Under the pieces are notes generated by a model. It saw only the letters and a list, made by a program, of their open reading frames with translations, was not told the origin of the DNA and did no database searches. 64,000 nucleotides of DNA from Chitinophaga tropicalis (GTDB lineage Bacteria > Bacteroidota > Bacteroidia > Chitinophagales > Chitinophagaceae), in the NCBI RefSeq assembly GCF_009758205.1, contig NZ_WRXN01000013.1, forward strand, positions 62,001 to 126,000, read 5' to 3'. Below, in pieces: positions 45,901 through 53,900 of this stretch. The number at the start of each line of letters is the position of its first letter. Within the stretch, counting starts at the first letter, position 1. Position numbers and translations under genes: made by a program.

Positions 45901-46410
45901 GTACAGACAGGGAACGGCGGAGAGAAAGACCTGGTCGCCTACCTGGTGATAAGGAATGAGCTGCACGTATCGGATATACGTTCTTACCTGAACCGGAACC
46001 TGCCGGCATATATGATCCCCAACTATTATGTGCAGTTGGAAGAACTGCCGCTTACTCCAAACGGAAAGATAGACAGGAAACGCCTGCCGTCTCACAAAGG
46101 ATTAGGTATGTCTGCAAGTGTGGAATATGTAGCGCCACGTAATGAAACGGAAAAGCAGCTTGTGCAGATCTGGGAGGAAGTGCTGGACAGGAAGGAGATA
46201 GGTATAAAGGACAATTTCTTTGAGCTGGGTGGCCACAGCCTGAAGCTGATGCGCGTGTTAGCCAGGATATCAGAACAGTTTGATGTGAAGATAAGTATTG
46301 AAACATTCTTTAAAGACCCATATATAGAAGTGCTTTCCAGATACATTGATGCCTTCTTAACCCTGCAGGAAGAAGCTATTCCTGAAACAACAGATGAACT
46401 CATCTTTTAA
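35050..46410 (+). CDS. NRPS: A-T-(C-A-T)x3, predicted X-Asp-Dab-Orn
   Basis: This 3,786-aa protein has domain order A6-T6-C7-A7-T7-C8-A8-T8-C9-A9-T9, with carrier serines at residues 576, 1625, 2679 and 3730. It starts directly with an adenylation domain, completing the module begun by C6 on the previous protein. Codes read by eye are DARHLALLIK (unassigned), DLTKIGHVGK (Asp), DIWQLTADDK (close to Dab signatures) and DVGEIGSIDK (identical to the ornithine code of gramicidin S/tyrocidine synthetases). T6 has GGNSL instead of GGHSL. The C terminus is acidic (LQEEAIPETTDELIF) and probably docks to the TubC-like N terminus of the next NRPS. It is followed 30 bp later by the Dab-forming aminotransferase gene. 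Confidence 0.93.
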   Translation: MNKRIIHTVFEDVAAGLSSKVAIEAGSDHITYGALNTLANRLSHLLTYLNYGPEKIVNVVMPPSIHLVGTMLGIFKSGSIFLPVDPGFSEKRLRQVFRDTFDGAVIVTADLKEKMLEIAAVLDISIAHLIVVNADDSLLLYTGTEDGLMPELFDEEDIWSCNPPLVINGDSAAYIYYTSGSTGDGKAILGAHASLSHFIQWEIREFGFNNSGRFSQLAQITFDASLRDIFVALISGGTLCIPPANVKTNPAQLLGWLAASGVSTVHCVPSLFRVLTKELETAAENTYNLRELTHVLMAGELIFAKDIHNWRRVAGNNACLVNLYGPTETTLIKTFYRIQEVPANPSQAIPAGIPISNTVVAIIQNGRICRPGEKGEIYIKTPFATKGYYRNEQLTSECFVQNPLVSDERDIVYKTGDLGRYLPDGNIEVLGRMDTQVKVNGIRVELTEIERALLDLTQVTGAVVKLHSTAEHFSTLVAYYTGTEMDAEQLRKELEKTLNPQLIPSCFIYMQAFPLNMNGKVDRKSLPLPEEVIMGGTAFEPPVGEMENALAAFWKEILGYKKTGRNISFFNAGGNSLRAIQLISRIEKAFGVSLSIADIFTYPTIAEMAAFITNGTEMEFSDIPVVAEQPHYALSASQRRLWMLSQLGETSVAYNMSGIYTFEGELSAAALNHAFNKLVQRHESLRTVFSEDDAEGVRQFILTAEKAGARMVVKDVRQEGELLPCLLYQVTGRPFDLAAGPLVRAALYRVADDKWIFAYGMHHIISDGWSMNVLINELLTFYKAHTANIAYPLPPLRIQYKDYAAWQLEQLSGELREKHRAYWLQQFAGELPVLELITDRPRPVAKTYNGGVVHKRMGNVLTRELQELMQQESATLFMGLLAAVNALLYRYTGQEDIIIGSPVAGRGHIDLENQIGFYVNTLALRARFNGKDSYRELLSHIRNVTLGAYEHQVYPFDELVNDLDVPRDMSRSALFDVMIVLQDARTGKGNEQFLDNVRVSEYHGDERHTSKFDLNFRFSETSDGLHLNIVYNSDLYDGATVARMADHLEQLLRTAVADAGCPVQELDYISVEEEHQLLEVFNNMDAAPVSDKTFVTLFEEQAALYPDRKAVVYDEESLTYRELNERANRLACYLRNEQSIDADGLVGILLDRSADMIVGILGVLKSGGTYVPIDPEYPQQRISFLLEDTAVEVLLTNSEYRSLATGYNGTLFEMDRQLDELPHVADNPAFAIAGDDLAYVIYTSGSTGQPKGVMISHGSLSDYCLGVLSRTNISECRHFGLLSTIAADLGNTVLYPALLVGGTLHIFPGTSQLDAERMRRAALDCIKIVPSHWKALSDEAGCFVPARCLIFGGESLTADVLSQIRSVNSTCRVYNHYGPTETTVGKLIHEVMPEGRIPLGAPFCRSEVYILDKQDQLCGIGIPGEICISGAGVARGYLNRPELTAEKFVVNPYRENERMYRTGDVGRWLPDGRIEYLGRKDDQVKLRGYRIELGEIARSLESHALIRSAVAVVRTNDTGEQELAAYFSGDAGLQVSELRSWLSRSLPSYMLPHHYVQLDAIPLTANGKVDRRKLPEPDGLAIDARVAYVAPRNETEEKLIQIWETILGKQQIGVKDNFFELGGHSLKATRLVTHIHKVFEVRLPLRALFANEVLEEQAQLIQEGKKTSFISIAPVEERAFYPLSATQRRLWMLGQFDEDNVAFNMQRVYVFEGKLDMASLQASFDTLIARHESLRTVFREDEQGEVGQVILQQEQVRFSIDYKDISDEKEQEARLRELIAAAASCPFNLASGPLVRATVYQVAANKWVFYYGMHHIVSDGWSMSVLLKELLLSYNAAVNGTVVTPAPLRIQYKDYAVWQQEQLGGTALQTHREYWLERFEGELPVLILPADRSRPPVKTYNGSAIYKVIGRELTGRLKQLLQQEGSTLFMGLLAAVKALLHRYSQQEDIVVGSPVAGRDHIELENQIGFYINPLALRTQLRPADSYLQLLRKVKQVTLDAYEHQMYPFDELVDELNPPRDMSRSPLFDVMVILQNHDSVSFRQQQDLTDLRVSEYKGEEHEVSKFDLSFYFVENNGEIRAKIEYNSDLFDSATVSRIAGHLEQVLDTVTAQPDIAVGRIDYLTMAEQQLLLTGFNDTDVTFPEDTTFITLFEEQVRQTPDNAAIIFGDVTLSYSELNERANQLADYLRTNYDVQADDLIGIKLDRSEWMLVAILGVMKAGAGYIPLDVNYPQERVDYILSDSNSKVLVDEQELERFRTTADLYTSVNPPITAGVNNLAYVIYTSGSTGRPKGAMIEHAGMLNHLVAMAEELELDADSRIAQIASFTFDISVWQLLNALITGGITVMYSQQEILDPAAFLKSLEKQRITILQVVPSYLKVLLDIIDEGNAGDLSRLSYMLVTGEAVTRPVLSRWFDAFPDKKVVNAYGPAEAADDITLHIMDRVPDSDNIPVGKPIRNIRIYILDNAGMLCGIGAEGEICVSGIGVGRAYLNDPERTARSFTIDPFRPGEQVRMYRTGDLGRWLPDGTLEFIGRRDNQVKVRGYRIELGEIESALLRYPEMEAVVVNAFEEANKEKVLVAYLVNKQSLNADTLRSYLGDKLPPYMIPSCFMQLDELPLNANGKVDRKRLPAPGKDSLSTGVTYVAPQNETEETLVNIWQDILGKEQIGIKDNFFEAGGHSLKVTRLSSQIHKRFDVKIALKDLFTKPVLEEQAMLIRQAQRTSFTAIPVAPEQPYYELSSSQRRLWVLSQFENGNVAYNMPGAFIFEGELDSYAFTASFEWLIARHEILRTVFREDEKGNVRQFILSPGQMPFHIDTIDLRKRGRKINELIQRDFTQHFDLAAGPLLRASLYRIADNKWVFTYVMHHIISDGWSMNVLMKELLMLYNASTGRQENPLLPLRIQYKDYATWQQQQGEELLREHKEYWLKQFSGWLPVLELPADKPRPAIQTYNGGLVQRKISASASTGLKTLTRQQGSTLFMGLLAAVNVLLYRYTGQDDIIIGSPVAGREHADLEDQIGLYLNTLALRTSFDGNDSYYKLLENVKQVALDAYEHQLYPFDDLVDELKLHRDMSRNALFDVMVTLHNTRTHDTNALRPDGLTIAKYEWSNTPISKFDLSFDFVEAGEEIQVSIEYNSDLFEKETVSRMAVHLELLLQNIITNPSMPLCRFDYVSDEEKRQLLETFNDTTVLYNKDRLVIDLFEEQVEKTPDHMALVFGETELCYHELNERANQLAGYLSANYRLMPNHLAGIKLARSEWMIIATLAVLKTGAAYVPVDPGYPQDRIDYMLADSNCKLVVDEELLRHFMQTAEEYGNTNPVRTTQPDDLVYVIYTSGSTGRPKGVMVANKHVVNIAEGWRRSYGLDNIRVNLLQMASHSFDVFMGDVCRSLLTGGKMVICPNDVKLDPESLYSMMERHRISILESPPGVLLPLMDYILDNNQPLDFMKLLIFGSDTLNITAYKKLVDRVGDQLRIINSYGATEAAIDSSYYEAGPGAVIRAYHSTPIGKPFPNSSFYILNNEDQLQPVGIAGEICIGGAGVAKGYLNREELTAEKFTANPFRAGERMYRTGDLGRWLPDGNVEFLGRKDDQVKIRGYRVELGEIESALLLHPEVEAAVAAVQTGNGGEKDLVAYLVIRNELHVSDIRSYLNRNLPAYMIPNYYVQLEELPLTPNGKIDRKRLPSHKGLGMSASVEYVAPRNETEKQLVQIWEEVLDRKEIGIKDNFFELGGHSLKLMRVLARISEQFDVKISIETFFKDPYIEVLSRYIDAFLTLQEEAIPETTDELIF
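36901..40030 (+). other. Module 7: C - A(Asp) - T
   Basis: C7 motif is HHIISDGWS. A7 code DLTKIGHVGK differs conservatively from the aspartate signature DLTKVGHIGK, with His322 separating it from asparagine codes. Carrier Ser1625. Confidence 0.8.
40031..43205 (+). other. Module 8: C - A(Dab-like) - T
   Basis: C8 has HHIVSDGWS. A8 code DIWQLTADDK has the paired Asp330/Asp331 and the DIW-LTxDD frame of 2,4-diaminobutyrate codes. The EctB-like gene 3.2 kb downstream supports this. Carrier Ser2679. Confidence 0.7.
43206..46410 (+). other. Module 9: C - A(Orn) - T
   Basis: C9 motif is HHIISDGWS. A9 code is DVGEIGSIDK, the classical ornithine signature. The A-domain motif YGATEAA replaces YGPTE, as usual for this type. 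Carrier Ser3730 in GGHSLKL. Confidence 0.85.
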
Positions 46411-46440
46411 ACCCGCTTATAAAAAATTAAACTGAATAAA

Positions 46441-47703
46441 ATGAGAAACGAATCCAACGTAAATAGTTATGCCAGACAGTTTCCCGCCATTTTCGAATCA
46501 GGCGAAGGAAGTAAGATCACCGATGTTGCAGGAAACAAATATCTCGACTTTTTCTGCGGCGCCGGCGCCCTGAATTACGGACACAATAACCCCAGGTTGA
46601 AACAGGCCCTGCTTTCTTTCCTGGAGAAAGATGCTGTTGTGCACTGCCTGGATATGAACAGCGCAGTAAAGGACAGATTCCTGGAAAGATTTGAAAGCAT
46701 CATCCTGCAACCACGTGATCTGAATTACAAAGTACAGTTTACCGGTCCTACAGGAACCAACGCGGTCGAAGCCGCTGTAAAGCTGGCCAGGCTGGCAACC
46801 AGGAGAAGGAAGGTGATCTCCTTTACTCATTCCTTTCATGGAATGACGGCTACTTCCCTTGCATTATCCGGCAGCCGTGAGGAAAAGCATAAAGTGAACC
46901 CTGCCCAGGACGTTATTTTCTTCCCTTACGATGGCTTCTTTGGCGAAGGGGTGGACACAATGGAATACCTGGAAAAAATGATCCTTACCAGGGGAACAGG
47001 CGTTGAATTGCCTGCTGCGATCATCCTGGAAACTATACAGGCTGAAGGAGGTGTAAATGTAGCCAGCAACAAATGGCTGCAGGACCTGCGCAGATTTACC
47101 CGGGAAAATGAGATCGTGCTTATTGCGGACGATATACAGGTTGGTTGCGGCAGAGCGGGTTATTTCTTCAGTTTTGAAAGGGCAGGCATTGTTCCTGACA
47201 TTGTGCTGCTGTCTAAATCTATCAGCGGTTACGGCCTGCCATTATCCCTGCTGCTGATGAAGCCGGAGCTGGATGTATGGAAGCCCGGTGAGCATAACGG
47301 TACTTTCCGTTCAAATAACATGGCCCTTTGTACAGCTACTGAAGCGCTGGAATTCTGGAAAGACAATTCGCAGGAAAAGACCACCGCTCAGAATGCAGCT
47401 ATTGTAAAGCGGCAGCTGGAACAACTGGCAGAAGCTTCGGAACATGTGGTGGCTGTGAGGGGTACGGGCATGATATGGGGGCTTGAATTTACATCAGGTG
47501 CCATTGCCAGGAAAATATCCTCTAACCTGTTCGGCAAGGGAATGATCATAGAAACCTGCGGTAACAATGAACAGGTGATCAAGTTGCTGCCGGCACTAAC
47601 TATCCCTGAAGCTGAACTCAGAACAGGATTGAGTATGCTGGCGGAAGAAGTACTTGCACTGGACAACAGTGTTATCATGGAACATAACTCTTTGGTTGCA
47701 TAA
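46441..47703 (+). CDS. ectB: Diaminobutyrate-2-oxoglutarate aminotransferase (EctB-like)
   Basis: This 420-aa class III PLP aminotransferase shows FTGPTGTNAVEAAVKLAR (PLP phosphate contact), LIADDIQVGCGRAG (Asp230/231, cofactor N1) and LLSKSISGYGLP (Schiff-base Lys259). The whole protein reads like EctB, which converts L-aspartate semialdehyde plus glutamate into L-2,4-diaminobutyrate. No ectA or ectC is present, so ectoine synthesis is not its role here. Inside the operon, between NRPS genes and just after the Dab/Orn modules, it most likely makes the Dab monomer for module 8. Length is normal; the next gene starts 20 bp after the stop. Confidence 0.92.
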   Translation: MRNESNVNSYARQFPAIFESGEGSKITDVAGNKYLDFFCGAGALNYGHNNPRLKQALLSFLEKDAVVHCLDMNSAVKDRFLERFESIILQPRDLNYKVQFTGPTGTNAVEAAVKLARLATRRRKVISFTHSFHGMTATSLALSGSREEKHKVNPAQDVIFFPYDGFFGEGVDTMEYLEKMILTRGTGVELPAAIILETIQAEGGVNVASNKWLQDLRRFTRENEIVLIADDIQVGCGRAGYFFSFERAGIVPDIVLLSKSISGYGLPLSLLLMKPELDVWKPGEHNGTFRSNNMALCTATEALEFWKDNSQEKTTAQNAAIVKRQLEQLAEASEHVVAVRGTGMIWGLEFTSGAIARKISSNLFGKGMIIETCGNNEQVIKLLPALTIPEAELRTGLSMLAEEVLALDNSVIMEHNSLVA

Positions 47704-47722
47704 TTATAAACAACTTTTTAAG

Positions 47723-47915
47723 ATGAAAGATATATTGGAATTCATCATTGATCTGAGGGGCAGGGGGGTATTTATCCAGGAATTTAATGAACAGCTGAAA
47801 ATAACCGGTAATGTATCTTCCTTATCTGAAGAGGATAAGAATACGATCAGGGAACTTAAACCGGCATTGCTGAATTTCCTGAAAGATAACGGGAAGGGAC
47901 GTAAACAACATTTCA
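47723..47915 (+). other. TubC-like N-terminal docking domain
   Basis: About 60 residues precede C10, with a hydrophobic strand-helix pattern (ILEFIIDLRGRGVFI, then EFNEQLKITG, ending ELKPALLNFLKDNG). This matches TubC_N docking domains that recognise acidic C-terminal peptides of the upstream synthetase. Confidence 0.75.
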
Positions 47916-50900
47916 GCAGGATAGAGCCCGTTGCTGCTGCTAAAGATTATAGCTTATCTTCTTCACAGCGCAGGTTGTGGATACTGAGCCAGTATGACCA
48001 GGGGAATGCAGCCTATAATATATCCGGGGCATATGTTTTTGAAGGCAGTCTGGATACAGATGTATTCAGACAGTCTTTCGATGTGCTGATCGCCCGTCAT
48101 GAAATTCTTCGCACTGTGTTCAGGGAAGATGAGGAAGGGCGTGTTCGCCAGCTCATTCTTTCCCCGGAGCAGACAGGGTTTGATATCAGCTTCGAAGATC
48201 TGCGGTTGCAGGATGAACAGGTAAGACAACAACTGGTGGCAGAGATAGCCGGTCAGCTTTTTGACCTGGCTGCCGGTCCGCTGGTACGTGCAGGCCTATA
48301 CCAGGTTGCGGACAATAAATGGGTCTTTGCATATGCCATGCATCACATTATCAGCGATGCATGGTCTATGGATGTGCTCATCAGGGAATTGTTGCAGGTA
48401 TATAATGCCCGTGCAAAAGGTGAACCTGAGTCATTGCAGCCGCTGCGTATCCAGTACAAGGATTATGCTGCCTGGCAACAGGAGCAACTGAGCGGAGATG
48501 CTTTGCGTCAACACCAGGAGTATTGGTTAAAACAGTTTGACGGGGAGCTGCCGGTACTGGAGCTGATCCCCGACAGGCCACGCCCTGCGGTGAAGACCTA
48601 TAACGGAGCTTCAGTAAGAAGGAAAATCGATATCCAGCTTACCCGCAGCCTGAAAGCGCTGACACAGGAACTGGGCAGCACGCTGTTTATGGGATTGCTG
48701 GCAGCAGTAAAAGCATTGATATACCGTTATACAGGCCAGGAGGATGTTGTTATTGGCAGCCCTATTGCCGGCAGGGACCATGTAGACCTGGAAGGACAGA
48801 TAGGCTTCTATATTAACACGCTGGCCTTAAGAACACGTTTTAAAGGAGAAAGCAGCTACAGGGAATTACTGGAGCAGGTAAAACAGACTACCCTGAATGC
48901 TTATGAATACCAGCTGTATCCCTTTGACGAAATAGTGGAGAAACTGGGCCTGCGCCGGGATACAAGCCGTTCTCCCCTGTTTGATGTGATGGTGATATTA
49001 CAGAATGCAGGTAGTGAGCATACAAAAGCGCAGCAGCTTGACAAACTTGCGATAACAGGCTATGAGGGACTGAAACAGATGGTGAGCCAGTTTGATATCA
49101 CCTTCGAGTTTGGTGAGGCAGAAGATGGCCTGCAATTGAATATAGTTTACAATAGTGACCTGTACGATGTAGCTACAATTGAGCGTATGGGCAACCACCT
49201 GGAGGAGCTGTTGCGTGCAGCTACTGCCAATGCAGGCTGCCCCGTACAGGAACTGGATTTTATAAATGCAGCAGAGAAAGAGCAGCTGTTGCTGACCTTT
49301 AATGATACTGCGCATGATTACCCTTCTGATAAGACACTGGTTGCCTTATTTGAAGAGCAGGTATCACGTACGCCTGAGCAGGTAGCGCTGGTGTTCAACG
49401 GTACTTCCTTCACTTACCGTGAACTGAATGAACGGGCCAACCAGCTGGGCGCTTATCTGCGTGAGCAGTACAATATATGCCCTGACGATCTTGTAGGTGT
49501 GCAGTTACAGCGTAGCGAGCAGATGATCATCGCCCTGCTGGGCGTACTGAAATCAGGTGGCGCGTATGTGCCTGTTGATCCCGGTTACCCGCAGGAGCGT
49601 ATCGATTATATCCTGGAAGACAGTGGTTGTAAGGTAATGCTGGATGCAGCCGCTATGGAGCGTTTTGCCGCAACTGCAGATAACTACAGCCGTGAGGACC
49701 TGCCTTTGGTGAATCAACCTACAGACCTGGTATATGTAATCTATACCTCTGGTTCTACCGGTCGTCCAAAAGGCTGTATGCTGGAACACCGTGGTGTGAT
49801 CAACCGTATAGAATGGATGTGGTCTCACTATGGCTTCCATTCAGATGATATTATCCTGCAGAAAACCACGTTCACTTTTGACGTGTCAGTCTGGGAACTA
49901 TGGATGCCATTATGCTGGGGCACCCGTATGGTGCTTTGTGAACAGGATGATATTGGTTCACCGGACCGTATCGTAGCACTGATCAACCGTGAAGGCATTA
50001 CCTGTCTGCACTTTGTACCGAGCATGCTGCAGGCATTCCTGTCCTCCATGGAAGACCGTTCAGATCTGGCAGAGCAGCTGCAAAGCCTTCGCCGTGTATT
50101 TACCAGCGGTGAGGCATTATCAACAGAGACAGTAAATCGCTGGTATGAGAGGGTGGACGTACCTGTTCATAACCTTTACGGCCCTACGGAAGCATCTGTA
50201 GATGTAACCTACTATGCCACCCAGCGTGGAGATCGTCGTATTCCTATTGGTCGTCCTATCTGGAACACGTCTATGTATGTACTGGGCAGCAGAGATCAGC
50301 TGGCGCCGGTGGGTGTTGTAGGAGAGCTTTGCATAGGAGGCACTGGTCTGGCGCGGGGTTACCTGAACAAACCGGAATTAACTGCAGAGAAGTTTGTAGC
50401 AGATCCATTCAGGGCAGGAGAGAGAATATACCGTACCGGCGATCTTGGTCGCTGGCTGGCAGATGGTAATATAGAATACCTGGGGCGCAAAGATGACCAG
50501 GTGAAGATCCGTGGTTACCGTATAGAGCTGGGAGAGATATCTGTGGCGCTGGAAAGCCATGATATGATCCGCGCTGCGGTAACGGTGGTAAGGACCAATC
50601 CTGCGGGCGACAAAGAGCTGATGGCATATTTTACCGGCGATCCCGGCGTAGAGGTGAGCGAGCTGCGCTCCTGGTTGGGTCGTTGTCTTCCGTCCTATAT
50701 GCTTCCGCATCATTACATACGTCTGCATGCCATTCCGCTGACATCAAACGGTAAGGTGGACCGTAAACAACTGCCGGTTCCCGAAGAGCTTGCGCTCGCT
50801 GCCAGCACATCCTATGTGGCGCCGCGGAATGAAAAGGAACGTTGCCTGGTGGCAATGTATGAGGAAGTCCTCAAAAAACAGCCCATTGGTATAAAAGATG

Positions 50901-53900
50901 ATTTCTTTGCATTGGGCGGAGATTCCATTAAATCCATACAGGTAGTATCCCGTTTAAGACAGAGAGGCTATGCCCTTACTATCGGGGATATTCTTCAATA
51001 CCCGGTTGTGGAAGATCTTGTTGGTCATATGAGTGTGATCAGCAGAACTATTTCCCAGGCAACCGTAGAAGGTATAATTCCTTTGAGTCCTATTCAGAAA
51101 CACTTCTTTGAAACGAGGACTACAGACAGGCATCACTACAATCAATCAGTATTGCTGTACAGCCGTACCCCGGTTTCAGAAGATGGTTTGCGTGCTGCCC
51201 TTGACAAGATCATGGCGCATCATGATGCGCTGAGGATGGTGTTCCGGGAAACCCCGGAGGGACTGGTGCAGGAGAACAAGGGACTGGAAGCAGGATGCAC
51301 GCTGGAAGTGATAAATGCTACGGATAAGGAAAGCTTTAATGCACATTGTGACAGGATACAGTCCGGGATTGACCTTGCAACAGGTCCGTTGTTCAAGGCT
51401 GTATTGTTCCATGGTGCTGATGGCGACCGTATCCTGCTGGTAGCTCATCACCTGGTAATAGACGGTGTATCCTGGCGTATTATCTTTGAAGACCTTTCCA
51501 GCCTTTATCAGCAGTATATTTCCGGAACTCCTTTAACGCTGCCTGCAAAGACGGATTCTTTTGCTTACTGGCAGGAACAGCAGCTGGCTTATGCCGGTAG
51601 TGATGCTTTACAACAGGAAGAGCCTTACTGGAATTCCATTGCCTCTACCCCGGTACAATCGTTGCCTCTGGATAACCCGGATGGCAGCAATTTACTGAAG
51701 GATGTGGGAGCTGCTTCTTTCATGCTGGATGAAGCCACAACAGAAAAACTGCTGACCGGTTGTTACAAGGCTTATCGTACAGATGTGAACGATATCCTGC
51801 TGACAGCAATGGGGCTGGCACTGGAAGAGACATTTGGCCTGAAACAGGCTGTGATCAGCCTGGAAGGACATGGCCGTGAAGATATAGGTTCAGATACTGA
51901 TGTGACCCGTACCGTTGGCTGGTTCGCTTCCCTGTACCCTGTTGTATTGAATATGCAATACAAGGATGATATGATCCGGCAGCTGATAGCTGTAAAAGAA
52001 AACCTGCACCGTTTGCCCAACAAGGGTATCGGCTATGGTATACTGCATTACCTGGCAGGTCGTGATTACAAAATCGCGCCGGAGATCATATTCAACTACC
52101 TGGGCGATTTTGGTTCCGGCGTAAAAACGGATGAAGGAGATGCGTTGTTCGCATTTTCCAGTGAGTTCCGTGGAAAGGAATACTCCGGCAACATCCGCCG
52201 CCACTGCATATTGAATATTTCCGGGATGATAGCGGATGGCCGTTTCCGTTTGCGGACAGAATACAGCACCGGGCAATATACCGCTTCTACGATCAATCAG
52301 CTGCTGACTGTTTACCAGCGTCACCTGGAGCAGTTGGTAGAGCGCCTGTCCCGTGAAGAAGAAGTTCACCTGACACCGGTGGACCTTACCTACAGATCAC
52401 TGAACGTGGAGCAGGTGCTGGAGCTGGATACCAGGTACAGGATAGAAGATGTTTATCCTTTAAGCCCACTGCAGGAAGGGCTTTATTACCACTGGTCAGC
52501 CTCTCCTGACTCCCCCGTCTATTTTGAGGAGATGAGCTATCAGCTGAAAGGGAGCCTGGACCTGGCCCTGCTGGAAGAAAGCTACAACCGGCTTGTTGCC
52601 CGTCACGCAATATTAAGAACGTTCTTTACCCCGGATTACGGAGAAGAACTGCTGCAGGTAGTAAGACGCGAAGTACCGTCCACTTTCCGGGTGCTGGATA
52701 TAACAGGGGATGATTCATTTTCAATTGAAGCTTACAAACAGCAGAACCGTTCAGCGGGCTTTGACCTTCACAAAGGGCCTATGATCCGTTTAGCGATACT
52801 GCATAATGCAGATACATATGAGTTCATCTGGAGCCATCATCACATATTAATGGATGGCTGGTGCAGGAGTATCCTGGTCAAGGAATTCTTCCAGATCTAT
52901 CACGCTTTGCAGGCCGGCAGAACGCCGGAGCTGAACAAAGTGTATGCTTATTCAGATTACATAAAATGGCTGAATGGCATAGACAAGGCTAAAACGCTGG
53001 ATTACTGGACAAAATACCTGCAGGGGTATGATACAGTGAGCAGTCTGCCACAGGAGAATAGCCCGGTGGCTGCCGGTTACAGGGCAGGCCAGAATATCTT
53101 TATACTGGATGGTGATATACGCCGCTCTATCCGGACTTTATGTGCGGAGATGGGCATTACAGAAAATACGTTTATCCAGGCGGTATGGGGCATATTGCTG
53201 AGCAAGTATAATAATACGGACGATGTGGTATTCGGAACGGTGGTATCAGCCCGTCCTCCTGAGCTGGAAGGCGTGGAAGAAATGATCGGCCTTTTCAGTA
53301 ATGCGATACCGGTGCGTATCCCTGTAGAGGAAAATGTTCCGGTCAGGGAGTTGCTGAAAGATGTGCAGCAACGCTCTATAGAAGGTATTGATCATCATTA
53401 TATGCAGCTGGCGGAGATCCAGTCACTGACAGCGCCTGGCAGGAACCTGTTTGATCATATACTGCTGTTTGAGAATTACCCTGTCCAGGAAATGGTAAAA
53501 CAGAGCGTAGAGAGTACAGAAGAGAACAATAGTTTCTCGTTGCTGTCTACCAGCGGATTTGAGCGCTCCAGCTATGATTTTATGTTCACAGTAATGCCTG
53601 CTGAACGTTTCCTGGTTAAGTTCAGCTATAATGCCAACCTTTACAGCGAGGCTCAGGTAACTGCTTTATACGGACATCTTGTGCGTATTATAGAGAACAT
53701 CCTGAAGGATCAGTCCGTGACAGTAGGGGAAACAGATTGCCTGACCCCGCAGGAAAGACATCAGCTGCTTACCAGCTTCAATGCCTCTGCCGTTGAATAT
53801 CCTCAGCATAATACATTATTGGGCCTGTTTGAAGACCAGGTAAAGAAAACACCGGATAACACCGCGGTGTTTTTTGAGGGCGCGAGTCTTACCTACCGTA

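Noticed and set aside
46441..47703. Ectoine biosynthesis locus.
   Set aside because: Only an EctB-like gene is present. No ectA or ectC flanks it, and both neighbours are NRPS genes.
47654..47722. Upstream start for the third NRPS gene, overlapping the EctB gene.
   Set aside because: The extra 23 residues lie in EctB coding sequence and precede a complete TubC-like docking domain beginning at 47723, which is also properly spaced after the EctB stop.
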